Assembly (NCBI RefSeq): GCF_040892595.1
Contig: NZ_JBFRYB010000001.1
Location: forward strand, 2,728,001 to 2,792,000
Direction: 5' to 3'
Length of the DNA: 64,000 bases
Source of the DNA: Zhongshania sp. R06B22
GTDB lineage: Bacteria; Pseudomonadota; Gammaproteobacteria; Pseudomonadales; Spongiibacteraceae
In this document: one piece after another, positions 1 to 9,660 of the stretch
How positions within the stretch are numbered: position 1 is the stretch's first letter
Layout of the letters: each line of letters starts with the position of its first letter
Notes under the pieces: model-generated
What the model was told of the DNA's origin: nothing
Databases searched by the model: none
The model's input: only the letters and a program-made list of their open reading frames with translations
Made by a program: the position numbers and the translations under genes

Positions 1-53
1 TAGTGAGATTGAAATAGAATATAACCGCCAATAGATAAGATGATCACGCCAAT

Positions 54-1043
54 ATGAAACACGTTGCCCTGCTGGCATTTAACGATGCACTCGCCACCAG
101 CATTAGCTTACCCAATGAACTGTTAACGGCGGCAAACAGCGTGTCACGCCGAGACAAACGCCAGCCCATTATGCACTCCGAATTTATCGGCTTAGATCCC
201 TCGCCTATTAGCGTGTCTGGAGGTATGCACATCCTGCCAAATGCCGATCTCAGCAGTGGCAAGGAATACGACCTTATTATTGTTCCGAGTCGCTGGCGTC
301 ATCCCCACCGCGGTTCGCCCACTCGAACTGACGTACAGCAGTGGCTTAAAGAACATGCCGCCAGAGGGGCCGAAATTTGCGCGGTCGGCAACGGCAGTTA
401 TTTTCTGGCCGAAGCAGGCTTGCTAAATGGACAGGTGGCGACCACCCACTGGCACTATTTTGACGACTTTGCCGCCCGCTATCCACAGGTCTCACTGCAA
501 CGCGACTACCTCATTACCCAGGCTGACAATATTTACTGCACTGGTAGCGTAAATTCTGCCGCAGATCTCATTATTCATCTTATTGATCGCTACTGGGGCC
601 CCTCTATTGCCAATCGGGTCGCTCAACAATTCTCACCCGAAAGCCGGCGACCTTTTTCCCGCAATAGTTACCGCGTCAATCGAAGCGATTTACACCGTGA
701 TGAAGTCATTGCACTCGCCCAAAACTGGCTGGCCCGCAATATCGCCACGCCTCTTAACATTCCAGAGTTAGCCAAGCACAGCGGACTCAGCGAGCGCAGC
801 TTCCATCGCCGCTTCCGACAAATCACTGGTCTGCCGCCACTGCAGTACCTACAAAAATTACGCATCGAACTCGCCCAGGACTTATTGCAGAACAGCAATT
901 TGAGCGTCGAAGAAATTGGTCAACAATGCGGCTATAGTGATGCCAGCTACTTTTGTCGCCTGTTTAAGCAACACAGCAGTGCCAGCCCCGGTGAATACCG
1001 GCGCGCCGTCCGCAGGAAACTCTTCGAAGTCGACAAAAAATGA
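54..1043 (+). CDS. GlxA-family AraC-type transcriptional regulator
   Basis: The 329-residue protein has an N-terminal DJ-1/PfpI-like (GATase1-like) domain at about residues 3-185 and a C-terminal AraC helix-turn-helix pair at about 215-320, including LAKHSGLSERSFHRRFR and IGQQCGYSDASYFCRLFK. This is the GlxA layout of regulators that sense small metabolites. At the nucleophile elbow the usual Cys of the DJ-1 fold appears replaced by Gly (ICAVGNGSYFLAEAG), which fits a sensory, non-enzymatic domain. The gene lies just upstream of a thiolase in the same direction, so control of acyl-CoA metabolism is possible but inferred. No clear ribosome-binding site precedes the ATG. Confidence 0.88.
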   Translation: MKHVALLAFNDALATSISLPNELLTAANSVSRRDKRQPIMHSEFIGLDPSPISVSGGMHILPNADLSSGKEYDLIIVPSRWRHPHRGSPTRTDVQQWLKEHAARGAEICAVGNGSYFLAEAGLLNGQVATTHWHYFDDFAARYPQVSLQRDYLITQADNIYCTGSVNSAADLIIHLIDRYWGPSIANRVAQQFSPESRRPFSRNSYRVNRSDLHRDEVIALAQNWLARNIATPLNIPELAKHSGLSERSFHRRFRQITGLPPLQYLQKLRIELAQDLLQNSNLSVEEIGQQCGYSDASYFCRLFKQHSSASPGEYRRAVRRKLFEVDKK

Positions 1044-1198
1044 AAGCTATCCTGAGTAATAGAAATGCCGTAAAACCTTGAAAATTAGGGCTTCCCATGG
1101 CTAAATATGCCGCCTCTAAAAATTCCTTTTCTTAAAAATTAGCGTCTAAAGATCACGTATTTTGCGGATCTAAACGCACATCAACAGGAAAACATCCT

Positions 1199-2374
1199 AT
1201 GTCTGACGTATATATTGTTTCCGGCGCACGCACGCCCATGGGTGGCATGCTCGGCGTATTTAGCTCACTCACCGCAGTCGAACTCGGCACAACCGCCATT
1301 GCCGAAGCGGTGAAACGCAGCAATATTGACGCCGGAAAAATTGAAGATGTGATAATGGGCTGCGTCTTACCCGCTGGCCTAAAACAAGGCCCGGCACGTC
1401 AGGCCGCCATCGCTGCAGGCATTCCAAAATCCACCGGCGCCGTCACAGTGAACAAACTGTGTGGCTCTGGCATGCAAGCGACCATCTATGCCCACGACCA
1501 AATTAAAGCGGGCAGCTGCGACATCATTGTTGCTGGCGGCATGGAAAGCATGACCAATGCACCACACATTGTATTGAACGCACGCAAAGGTGTTGGCACC
1601 GGCGGCAAAACGCTTGAAGATCATATGTTCATCGACGGCTTACAAGACGCTTACAGCGGCCGCATGATGGGTAGCTTTGCCCAGCAAACTGCCGACGATA
1701 ACAATTTTACCCGCGAGCAAATGGACGCTTACGCGATTGAATCCTTAACCCGCGCCCGCGCCGCCATTGAAAACGGCTCGCTTAAAGCGGAAACCGCCCC
1801 CGTAACAGTTAAAACGCGCAAGGGCGAAACCCTTGTCAGCGATGACGAACAGCCACTAAAAGCTATGTTAGAAAAGGTGCCTACGCTGCGCCCGGCCTTC
1901 GCTAAAGACGGCACTATCACAGCGGCAAACGCCAGTTCGATTTCTGACGGTGCCTCTGCCATGGTATTAATGAGCGAAAAAGCACTCAAGGAAAGTGGCG
2001 CAACGCCCATGGCACGTATTGTTGCTCACACCCGTCAATCTCTAGATCCCGAGCTGTTCACCACCGCACCCGTCGGCGCCATGCAAAAACTGCTGGCTAA
2101 AACTGGCTGGAGCAAAGACGATGTTGATCTTTGGGAAATTAACGAAGCCTTTGCCATGGTAACTATGCTGGCGATTCGTGACCTTGAACTCGATCACGCC
2201 AAAGTGAATGTCCACGGCGGCGCTTGCGCTCAAGGCCATCCGGTAGGCTCTACCGGCTCGCGCATCATTATCAGCCTGATATATGCCTTGCAGCAGTATG
2301 GCAAAAAACGCGGTATCGCCTCGCTGTGCATTGGCGGCGGTGAAGCCCTTGCTGTGGCAATCGAGCTAGTCTAG
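1199..2374 (+). CDS. Acetyl-CoA C-acetyltransferase (thiolase)
   Basis: This 391-residue thiolase should condense two acetyl-CoA to acetoacetyl-CoA, or cleave 3-ketoacyl-CoA. The nucleophile is Cys88 in VNKLCGSGMQA. NEAFA near 316, His347 in GHPVGSTGSR and Cys377 in LCIGGGEA supply the remaining active-site motifs. Length is standard. The His motif reads GGACAQGHPVG rather than the usual GGAIALGHPIG, and the C-terminal GGG is followed by EA instead of MG, so it is a divergent subfamily and its substrate (acetyl or longer acyl) is uncertain. A GlxA-like regulator precedes it by 155 bp. Confidence 0.92.
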   Translation: MSDVYIVSGARTPMGGMLGVFSSLTAVELGTTAIAEAVKRSNIDAGKIEDVIMGCVLPAGLKQGPARQAAIAAGIPKSTGAVTVNKLCGSGMQATIYAHDQIKAGSCDIIVAGGMESMTNAPHIVLNARKGVGTGGKTLEDHMFIDGLQDAYSGRMMGSFAQQTADDNNFTREQMDAYAIESLTRARAAIENGSLKAETAPVTVKTRKGETLVSDDEQPLKAMLEKVPTLRPAFAKDGTITAANASSISDGASAMVLMSEKALKESGATPMARIVAHTRQSLDPELFTTAPVGAMQKLLAKTGWSKDDVDLWEINEAFAMVTMLAIRDLELDHAKVNVHGGACAQGHPVGSTGSRIIISLIYALQQYGKKRGIASLCIGGGEALAVAIELV

Positions 2375-2386
2375 TAAGCGCTGTAT

Positions 2387-2414
2387 TGGCGGCCAGAGAC
2401 TTCTCTGGCCGCCA
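2387..2414 (+). terminator. Strong hairpin after the thiolase gene
   Basis: A perfect 12-bp stem (2387-2398 with 2403-2414) closed by an ACTT loop lies 12 bp after the thiolase stop. No T-run follows, so it may be a 3' stabilising hairpin or an imperfect terminator. Confidence 0.5.
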
Positions 2415-2648
2415 TCTCCACCACACATTAAATCATTTTCATTTCTAACATCGCTACCTAGCGTATAATCTTGCAATGCGAGCGCTGCACAAAGCCAGCT
2501 TTTACTCAGTGGCAAGAAAAGCGCAGACAGTACGACCATTTGCAAAGGTAAATGCCTCATTGAGTATGCTGTTAACACCGCCAGCGATCAAAACAACAAT
2601 GATGCAAAGCTCTCACTATTATTTTCTTTCTATAATGAGGAACACCCC

Positions 2649-3482
2649 ATGACCGCAATCGGTCGCACTAGCCGCCTAACCATCAAACGTCACACCCAAG
2701 CTGGGTATTACTTAGACGGTGGCAAGCTGGGGGAGATTTTTTTAAGCCGTAAGAACGCGCCGGAAAATTGTGAACTAGGTGACACCTTAGAGGCGTTTGT
2801 TCATCACCATAGTGACGGCAGCTTAATTGCAACTACTAAAACACCACTTGGCCAGCTGGGTGACGTGCTGCCTTTAACCGTCTCTCAGATCAACGATACC
2901 GGTGCCTTCCTAGACTGGGGCTTAGACAAAGAATTACTCATGCCCTATGCAGAGCACGTAGGTGAAATCACGGCAGGCAAGAAAGTGCTGGTCAAAATCT
3001 ATCTCGATAAAAGCTACCGTATCGTCGCATCCATGAAGCTAGACGAGTTTATTGAAGACACCGCGCCGCAACTTAGCCGTGGTCAGTCCTTCACTGTCAC
3101 CGTTGCCAATAAAACCGAACTTGGCTACAAGGCGGTGATAGAAAATCAGTACTGGGGGCTGCTCTATGACAGCGATCTCGTTCGCCCAATACGCAAAGGC
3201 GAAAAACTCACAGCCTACGTTAAAAAAGTGCGCGACGATGGCCGCATCGATTTAAGCATTCAGCCCGTCCTCACAGTCGGCGGCAGCGACATAGCAAGTA
3301 AAATAATTAGCCAACTTGAAGCAAATGACGGCTTTCTTGAGGTCGGCGACAAAAGTCCACCAGAAAAGATCTACGCGCAGTTCGGCGTGAGTAAAAAGAT
3401 TTTCAAACAGGCAATCGGCCGCCTTTATAAGCAACAACGCATCACCATTGAAGATGCTGGAATTAGATTAATAGAATCCTAA
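2649..3482 (+). CDS. CvfB-like S1-domain RNA-binding protein
   Basis: This 277-residue protein resembles the CvfB/YitL family: several tandem S1-like OB folds (about residues 5-65, 70-135 and 145-212) followed by a winged helix (about 220-275). The text LGQLGDVLPLTVSQINDTGAFLDWGL is a recognisable S1 domain start, and AYVKKVRDDGRIDLSIQP closes the third. CvfB proteins bind RNA and affect virulence-factor expression in staphylococci; the role in Gram-negatives is poorly known. A good ribosome-binding site (AATGAGGAAC) precedes the ATG. The next gene follows after 47 bp and could be co-transcribed. Confidence 0.85.
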   Translation: MTAIGRTSRLTIKRHTQAGYYLDGGKLGEIFLSRKNAPENCELGDTLEAFVHHHSDGSLIATTKTPLGQLGDVLPLTVSQINDTGAFLDWGLDKELLMPYAEHVGEITAGKKVLVKIYLDKSYRIVASMKLDEFIEDTAPQLSRGQSFTVTVANKTELGYKAVIENQYWGLLYDSDLVRPIRKGEKLTAYVKKVRDDGRIDLSIQPVLTVGGSDIASKIISQLEANDGFLEVGDKSPPEKIYAQFGVSKKIFKQAIGRLYKQQRITIEDAGIRLIES

Positions 3483-3529
3483 CTACCTTTCCTCAGCTCA
3501 AGCACAATGAACATAATGGAAAAAACACC

Positions 3530-3946
3530 ATGGATGCACTGACATTCCTGAGCACGCAAAGCAGCCCCATTAGATTAGCCGTTATCGATGATGACGGTTT
3601 CCCCATCGTCTGCTCGCTTTGGTTTATCCTCAATGAGGATCATATTCTTTGCGCGAGCCACGCTTCTGCCAAAATAATCCGCGTACTAAAGAAAAACCCA
3701 AACTGCGCATTTGAAGTTTCAATTAATGAAATGCCATATAAGGGCGTAAGGGGCAAAGCCATTGCCAGCCTTGAAAAAGACAGCGATGGACTCGTACTTG
3801 GACAATTATTAGAGCGCTACGTTGGCAATTCGCAACCCAGCTTGACGAAGTGGTTACTGAGTCGCAGCCAAGACGAGTATGCCATACGGCTAGAAATAAA
3901 GACCATGTCGACCTGGGATTTTAGCGCGCGAATGCAGGGCAAATAA
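3530..3946 (+). CDS. Pyridoxamine 5'-phosphate oxidase-like (split-barrel FMN) protein
   Basis: At 138 residues, this looks like a small FMN-binding split-barrel protein. The start SPIRLAVIDDDGFPIVCSLWF and the following LCASHASAKIIRVLKKNP are typical of the pyridoxamine-phosphate-oxidase-like fold, where a flavin or F420 would bind at the dimer interface. It is too short and too divergent to be PdxH itself. The substrate cannot be told. It follows the CvfB-like gene and is convergent with the sensor kinase downstream. Confidence 0.75.
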   Translation: MDALTFLSTQSSPIRLAVIDDDGFPIVCSLWFILNEDHILCASHASAKIIRVLKKNPNCAFEVSINEMPYKGVRGKAIASLEKDSDGLVLGQLLERYVGNSQPSLTKWLLSRSQDEYAIRLEIKTMSTWDFSARMQGK

Positions 3947-4061
3947 ACACCGAGCGAGCAAGGATGAGGAAAGCCCTCAGGGTATGGCCGCGTAATGTAT
4001 TGATACTTTATGATTGCTACGGCTCCCTCCCAGCTATTGGCAGGGCAGCTCGCCAGATTCA

Positions 4062-6443
4062 TCAGGCCGCCATAGGCGAAGAATCCTGGTATTCGGCATC
4101 ATTAATCGTCAAGGGTAAGCTAATCTCAAAAGTCGTACCTTGATCAGGCTGACTACTGACTGAGATACGCCCTTGTAGTTGGCGTATTATCGTATTGTAA
4201 ACAATGTGCAAACCTAAGCCTGTGCCACCCGCGCTGCGACGGGTTGTATAAAAAGGCTCAAATATCTTTTTCTGGTCCTGCTCGGGAATCCCGATGCCGT
4301 CATCACTAAATCGGATGACGACCCCAGAAGAAGACTGACGCACACTCAAGCTTATATGCCCTTTCTGGTCACTGGTGAAAGCATGAATAAGGCTATTGGC
4401 TAGTAAATTAATCACCACTTGGGAAATACCACCCGGTACCGTGCGGATACTAATATCAGGCGGGCAATCGAGCAGGACTTGATGACCGCTACGACGATAG
4501 TTTGGTGCCAAATGCAGCAACACGTCTGCTAAATAGTCATGTAGATTAATCGTCCGTGTCTCGCTAGTTGCCTGATCAACCGACACTTGCTTAAAACTCA
4601 TTATTAATGCACCCGCGCGCTGCGCATTGGCTAGCACAATACGCGATGCCTCCTGCATTCTCCCCAGCATATCTGTCAATGCACGGGGAGTAGTCGCACC
4701 ACCCATGGCCGCACTCAGCTTAGCCAAATCACGCTGCAAGGTTGACTCAGCCGTTATCGCAATACCAAGCGGTGTATTAAGTTCATGGGCAAAGCCAGCG
4801 ACCAAACCACCCAGAGACGCCATTTTTTCAGACTCGACCAAATGCTCTTGAGTGTCTTGCAGCCTAGCCAACATTGCTTTCAACTCTTTTCGAGCAGCTT
4901 CGGAACTGTATTTTTGTCCTGTCAGCACCAAAAATGTCATGCCTAGCAAGCCCGTAAACAACATCCCGCCCGCCAACATACCCCAAGGCACCATAGAGCG
5001 CCCACCCGCCAAATATTGCTGATCGGCATCCAGCTTAAACGTCCACTTACTATCCGCAAAATCCAATATCGCACTTTCTGAAAACAACGCTTGCCCCAAG
5101 GGCTCCTTACTACTGGCATAAAAAGTACTGCCTTCTTGCGCTGACACTGAGGCCGAAATATGGCGCAAAGAATCCGGCGATAAGAGTAAACCCATCAAAT
5201 CTTGAATACGAAACACGGCTGCCACATAGCCAAGCAGTGCACCCTCACCCCTTGCAAGCCCTCTCACGCTAGCTGGTAAATATACGACTAAACCTAAGTC
5301 ATTAGACCGACCCTGCACCAAGGGGAGCGGCCCAGTGGTGGCCGGCTCATCAGAGGTTAAGGCACGCGATAATGCCTGACGCACGAGCGCGTTTGAATTG
5401 ATGTCATATCCAACGGCTGTCACATTTTGCGCCAAAGGCTCAATATATCGAATAACTGCATATTCATCATGGCTTAACTGAGGAACCAATCCTTGCTCAT
5501 CAGAGCGCCGCGTGAAAACGACAGGCAAGCCTTGCTCAGCGCTCATTTGCGACTCAACAAGCTGTCGCTTATCTTCCCTCACGTGCTGTACCCATGCCAT
5601 CGCTTGGAAACCGGTATTGCGCTTCAAAAAGCCATCAACAAACGCGTCAAACTCAAGGACGGTAACATCGCTAGAAACTTCAAAAAATGCGCCTAGGGCA
5701 TATAAATTTTCGATATGAGCATTAATAATCGCCTGTGCTCGACTAAAAACTTGCTCGCTGTACTGGCGAAACTCAGCTTGCTGTCGAGAAAGTTCCCAGC
5801 GACTGCCGAAAATATACAAGGTCACAACAACAACCGATACGCCCCCCATTATTAAAGGAAGGATTCGTCGCCGACTACGCCATATATCTCGCGGCTCGCC
5901 GAAGCAGACCAACATTAAGACGGTAAAGGTCATCACCCCCAGACCATCACCAACCCACCACGTCAACCAGTTGAACACAAAGTTCTCAATGGGCAGCAAG
6001 CCCGCTATTACCAAGGTGGCCGTGCCAATACTTGCAGCTACCGTACAAGCAATACCACAGGCAAATATGATGAAGCGCAGGACTTCCCTGACACTATCAA
6101 GCGTGATGTTAAGACCAATATATCGACGCACTAACCACGCACCGAAGACAGCTTGCAAGGCCGCCCCGGAGGCGATAATAAACGGCACAACTAAACCTGA
6201 AGCCATCGCAGCTAGGGGCTCAGACGTGTCTGGCAGTGAACCAATATTAACCAAAAATGAACCGAGTAAAACGCCAGGCCATAGGCGATACCCTTTTATT
6301 AGCAGCGCAGCGAGCGCCACACCCGCTGCCGGCCAAATCGCGGTGGCATAACCGGGAGGTATAGCGAGAAAAAGGGCTAATTTGCCCATCACGAAGTAGG
6401 CAAGAGCAAGAAGAAAAATCAAAATCGATAGCCGATTAAGCAT
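4062..6443 (-). CDS. MASE1/CHASE-domain sensor histidine kinase
   Basis: This is a 793-residue membrane sensor kinase. The N-terminus (about 1-200) is a multi-helix MASE1-type domain, with GYATAIWPAAGVALAALL and the WWVGDGLGVM motif. A periplasmic CHASE domain follows (about 230-450), then a transmembrane helix near 490-510, a HisKA segment with the phospho-acceptor His553 (GFAHELNTPLG) and a HATPase with N box (INLLANSLIHA), G1 (DDGIGIP) and G2 (GGTGLGLHIV). All catalytic boxes look intact. No receiver domain or response regulator is adjacent, so it is an orphan kinase; the ligand is unknown. Confidence 0.92.
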   Translation of the reverse strand: MLNRLSILIFLLALAYFVMGKLALFLAIPPGYATAIWPAAGVALAALLIKGYRLWPGVLLGSFLVNIGSLPDTSEPLAAMASGLVVPFIIASGAALQAVFGAWLVRRYIGLNITLDSVREVLRFIIFACGIACTVAASIGTATLVIAGLLPIENFVFNWLTWWVGDGLGVMTFTVLMLVCFGEPRDIWRSRRRILPLIMGGVSVVVVTLYIFGSRWELSRQQAEFRQYSEQVFSRAQAIINAHIENLYALGAFFEVSSDVTVLEFDAFVDGFLKRNTGFQAMAWVQHVREDKRQLVESQMSAEQGLPVVFTRRSDEQGLVPQLSHDEYAVIRYIEPLAQNVTAVGYDINSNALVRQALSRALTSDEPATTGPLPLVQGRSNDLGLVVYLPASVRGLARGEGALLGYVAAVFRIQDLMGLLLSPDSLRHISASVSAQEGSTFYASSKEPLGQALFSESAILDFADSKWTFKLDADQQYLAGGRSMVPWGMLAGGMLFTGLLGMTFLVLTGQKYSSEAARKELKAMLARLQDTQEHLVESEKMASLGGLVAGFAHELNTPLGIAITAESTLQRDLAKLSAAMGGATTPRALTDMLGRMQEASRIVLANAQRAGALIMSFKQVSVDQATSETRTINLHDYLADVLLHLAPNYRRSGHQVLLDCPPDISIRTVPGGISQVVINLLANSLIHAFTSDQKGHISLSVRQSSSGVVIRFSDDGIGIPEQDQKKIFEPFYTTRRSAGGTGLGLHIVYNTIIRQLQGRISVSSQPDQGTTFEISLPLTINDAEYQDSSPMAA

Positions 6444-6782
6444 TAGAGCGTGCCCAAATTAATGAAGCTATCAATCAGGTATTTCATCAAAAAGTTATTA
6501 ACACGTATCAAAACATTACCCGCACTGGTCGAATATCATCCCACTTGCCGGGCAGTTTAGGGGGCTAAGACCATCAACCCTATAAGGAAAAACGCCTAAA
6601 CCAAAGAAGCAATACAGCCACCATCAAGTAAATACATGACGCTATCATACTAATTTATGGGGTATTTCTATTCCGCTAGACTGCTTAGTTAAACCACACT
6701 TTTATCGCTTCTTAAGCTCAGTTGTAATATCCTACGCCGTTTTACGCAAAACCAAATTGTTAACCATAATGGATCTACAACA
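6444..6782. other. Intergenic region between sensor kinase and pnt operon
   Basis: This AT-rich 339-bp divergent spacer should hold promoters for the kinase (leftward) and for pntAA (rightward). I see no convincing sigma-70 pair, RNA gene or repeat that I can assign. Confidence 0.5.
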
Positions 6783-7916
6783 ATGCTCATAGGAATCCCA
6801 AAAGAACTCGCAAGCGGTGAAAACCGCGTAGCGATCATTCCGACAGATGCCAAAAAGCTGATCAGGGCCGGTGCTACGATTCAAATCGAAGCAGGCTTAG
6901 GCTTAGGCAGCGGCTTTAGCGACGAAGAATACACCGACGCTGGCGCCACTATTATTACTGACCGCAACGCCGTGCTGGCGAGTGCTGATATCATTTTGCG
7001 TATCAGCAAACCCAGCTTGGACGAAATTGGACAGATGAAATCCGGCTGTATTCACGTCAGCTATCTGGACCCATTTAACGAGCACGACCTTATTAAAGCG
7101 TTCCGTGATCGTGGTGTTAGTGCGATCAGCATGGAAATGATACCCCGCAGCACGCGCTCGCAAAAAATGGACGCACTGAGCTCTCAAGCTAGCTTGGCAG
7201 GATATGTGATGGTATTGCTTGCCACCACTAAACTTCCGCGCATCCTTCCCATGATGATGACACCAGCCGGCACCTTGAAGCCCTCTACTGCCTTCATCAT
7301 CGGCGCTGGCGTTGCCGGCCTCCAAGCGATTGCCACCGCCAAACGTCTTGGCGCCAAGGTTGTCGCGTTTGACACCCGCAGCGTAGTTGCCGAGCAAGTG
7401 CGCTCACTTGGCGGCAAGTTCCTAGAAATTGACTTGGGCGAAACCGGTCAGACCAAAGACGGTTACGCGCTAGCACTAACTGAAGAGCAGATGAAACTGC
7501 AGCTCGAAGGTCAGAAGAAGCAAATTGCTGAGTCTGACATCGTGATCACAACAGCGCAGCTATTCGGTCGTAAGCCACCAGTACTAGTAACCAGCGACAT
7601 GATTAAGGGCATGAAACCCGGCTCTGTGATCGTCGATATGGCAGCTGAAAGCGGCGGTAACGTCGAAGGCTCTGTTGCTGGCAAAACCGTAGTTGTAGAC
7701 GGTGTCACCATTATTGGCGACGGCAACTGGTCGAATTTCGTTAGTCGAGATGCTAGCCAAATGTACTCTGCCAACCTCTTCAACTTAGTTGATGAAGGCT
7801 GGATCGCCGATGACAAGAAAATGGTTATCGACATGGAAAACGATATTCTGCAGGGCTGTGTGATTACCCACGGCGGCGAGATCGTTAACGAAACCATTAA
7901 AAACCTGATTAACTAG
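6783..7916 (+). CDS. pntAA: NAD(P) transhydrogenase subunit alpha part 1 (domain I)
   Basis: The 377-residue protein is the soluble NAD(H)-binding domain of proton-translocating transhydrogenase, which couples hydride transfer from NADH to NADP+ with inward proton flow. It opens with IGIPKELASGENRVAIIP and has the AlaDH/PNT fold, with a Rossmann motif in IIGAGVAGLQAIATAKRLGA and the mobile loop region around MYSANLFNLV. The split of alpha into two genes matches the Pseudomonas/Rhodospirillum arrangement, unlike the fused E. coli PntA. pntAB begins 6 bp after the stop. Confidence 0.97.
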   Translation: MLIGIPKELASGENRVAIIPTDAKKLIRAGATIQIEAGLGLGSGFSDEEYTDAGATIITDRNAVLASADIILRISKPSLDEIGQMKSGCIHVSYLDPFNEHDLIKAFRDRGVSAISMEMIPRSTRSQKMDALSSQASLAGYVMVLLATTKLPRILPMMMTPAGTLKPSTAFIIGAGVAGLQAIATAKRLGAKVVAFDTRSVVAEQVRSLGGKFLEIDLGETGQTKDGYALALTEEQMKLQLEGQKKQIAESDIVITTAQLFGRKPPVLVTSDMIKGMKPGSVIVDMAAESGGNVEGSVAGKTVVVDGVTIIGDGNWSNFVSRDASQMYSANLFNLVDEGWIADDKKMVIDMENDILQGCVITHGGEIVNETIKNLIN

Positions 7917-7922
7917 GAGAAG

Positions 7923-8216
7923 ATGATGGAAAACGCTGTCTTTTTGGCTTTCATCTTAATGCTGTCTATATTTTTAGGCTTTGAGCTGATCAATAAAGTA
8001 CCCGCAACCCTGCACACCCCGCTGATGTCTGGGTCAAACGCGATCTCCGGTATCACTCTGGTTGGCGCACTGACTTCGGCCGGCGCCGAGCACGCCGTGC
8101 TTGCAACTATTCTTGGCACCGTGGCAGTCGCCATGGCAACCATCAATGTTATCGGTGGCTATATGGTCACTGACCGCATGCTAGCTATGTTTAAGAAAAA
8201 AGGGAGCGCTAAGTAA
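7923..8216 (+). CDS. pntAB: NAD(P) transhydrogenase subunit alpha part 2 (membrane)
   Basis: This 97-residue, three-helix membrane subunit corresponds to the C-terminal membrane part of PntA in fused enzymes. It shows the conserved HTPLMSGSNAISGI segment followed by hydrophobic helices, and forms the proton channel (domain II) together with PntB. The ribosome-binding site AGGAGAAG overlaps the end of pntAA. Its stop codon overlaps the pntB start by one base (TAATG), indicating translational coupling. Confidence 0.97.
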   Translation: MMENAVFLAFILMLSIFLGFELINKVPATLHTPLMSGSNAISGITLVGALTSAGAEHAVLATILGTVAVAMATINVIGGYMVTDRMLAMFKKKGSAK

Positions 8217-9592
8217 TGGGTATTGAATTACTGGTCAACCTATCTTATGTGGTAGCGGCCGCGCTGTTTATTTTTGGTCTTAAAATGCTGGGCTCTCCAG
8301 CGACTGCCCGTAAAGGCAACCTAGTATCTGCACTGGGTATGTTTATCGCGGTAGTAGTTACTTTGCTCGACCAAAGTATTATTGACTACAAATATATCGT
8401 TGCTGGCATCGTTGTCGGCGGTTTAATCGGCGCAGTAATAGCACGCCGCGTTGAAATGACCGGCATGCCAGAAATGGTCGCACTGTTTAACGGTTTTGGC
8501 GGTGTAGCGAGCTTATTCGTTGGTTGGGGCGCACTGTATGGGATGCAAGATGCCCACACCTTTGTGCTAATCACCATCGTGCTATCTATCTTGATCGGTG
8601 GCGTGACCTTCTCTGGCAGCATGGTGGCTTGGGGCAAGCTCAGCGAGCGAATCTCAGGCAAAGCCCTAGTATTTAGCGGCCAACGGGTATTTAACATACT
8701 GTTGATTATTGCCATTATCGCGTCTGCCGTGATGTTCACTATCAGCGCTGGCCCAGCTACTTCCATCTACTTGTATTTGGTTATTGGTCTATCGCTGCTA
8801 CTCGGTATCATGCTGGTTATTCCTATCGGTGGCGCCGATATGCCGGTAGTAATCTCGCTGCTAAATAGCTACTCAGGCTTAGCAGCTTGCGCGGCCGGTA
8901 TCGCGATCAACAATATTATCCTGATCGTAGCCGGCGCGCTGGTTGGCGCCAGCGGTATCATCCTGACCCAAATCATGTGCAAGGCGATGAACCGCTCTCT
9001 GAGCAACGTCTTATTTAGCGGCTTCAGCGTAGTCACAGCTACAGGCACTGCCGCTAAGATCGAAGGCGAAGCCAAGGCTATGACAGCAGAGGATGCCTAC
9101 TATGTACTTGAAGCCGCTGCTAGCGTCGTGATTGTACCTGGTTACGGTATGGCCGTTGCACAAGCACAGCATGTAGTAAAAGAGTTACAAGAAATTCTGG
9201 AAAAGAATGGCGCGGAAGTGGTTTATGCCATTCACCCGGTGGCTGGCCGCATGCCAGGTCATATGAACGTACTGCTTGCAGAAGCCGACGTATCCTATGA
9301 CTTACTGCTGGAAATGGATGCGGTTAACCCGCGCATGGAAACCTTCGACGTAGCGATTGTTATCGGCGCCAACGACGTGGTTAACCCCGCCGCGCGTGAA
9401 ATGGAAGGCAGCCCAATTTACGGCATGCCGGTCATCAATGTGGATTTGGCTCGCAATGTTTTCGTATTGAAGCGTTCAATGGCGTCTGGCTTTGCCGGTA
9501 TCGACAACCCATTGTTCTTCAAAGACAATACGCGGATGCTGTTTGGTGATGCCAAAGAAATGCTGGGTAATATTGTTAAATCGTTTAGCTAA
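8216..9592 (+). CDS. pntB: NAD(P) transhydrogenase subunit beta
   Basis: The 458-residue protein has about eight to nine transmembrane helices (residues 1-260), then the soluble NADP(H)-binding domain III (about 285-458). The latter holds VPGYGMAVAQAQ, HPVAGRMPGHMNVLLAEA and GANDVVNPAA, all conserved in PntB. It completes the pntAA-pntAB-pntB operon, which supplies NADPH for biosynthesis and glutathione reduction; the glutathione peroxidase operon lies just downstream on the other strand. A strong intrinsic terminator follows. Confidence 0.97.
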   Translation: MGIELLVNLSYVVAAALFIFGLKMLGSPATARKGNLVSALGMFIAVVVTLLDQSIIDYKYIVAGIVVGGLIGAVIARRVEMTGMPEMVALFNGFGGVASLFVGWGALYGMQDAHTFVLITIVLSILIGGVTFSGSMVAWGKLSERISGKALVFSGQRVFNILLIIAIIASAVMFTISAGPATSIYLYLVIGLSLLLGIMLVIPIGGADMPVVISLLNSYSGLAACAAGIAINNIILIVAGALVGASGIILTQIMCKAMNRSLSNVLFSGFSVVTATGTAAKIEGEAKAMTAEDAYYVLEAAASVVIVPGYGMAVAQAQHVVKELQEILEKNGAEVVYAIHPVAGRMPGHMNVLLAEADVSYDLLLEMDAVNPRMETFDVAIVIGANDVVNPAAREMEGSPIYGMPVINVDLARNVFVLKRSMASGFAGIDNPLFFKDNTRMLFGDAKEMLGNIVKSFS

Positions 9593-9610
9593 TTTCGCTT
9601 GGTGTTAAAC

Positions 9611-9643
9611 AAAAAAACGGGTTCTTAAGAGCCCGTTTTTTTT
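9611..9643 (+). terminator. Rho-independent terminator of the pnt operon
   Basis: A GC-rich hairpin (ACGGGTTC/GAGCCCGT, tiny loop) is flanked by an A-run and an eight-base T-run, 18 bp after the pntB stop. The symmetric A and T runs would let it work on both strands, also ending the leftward ospR operon transcript. Confidence 0.92.
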
Positions 9644-9660
9644 CGCCTACACAAACTGTG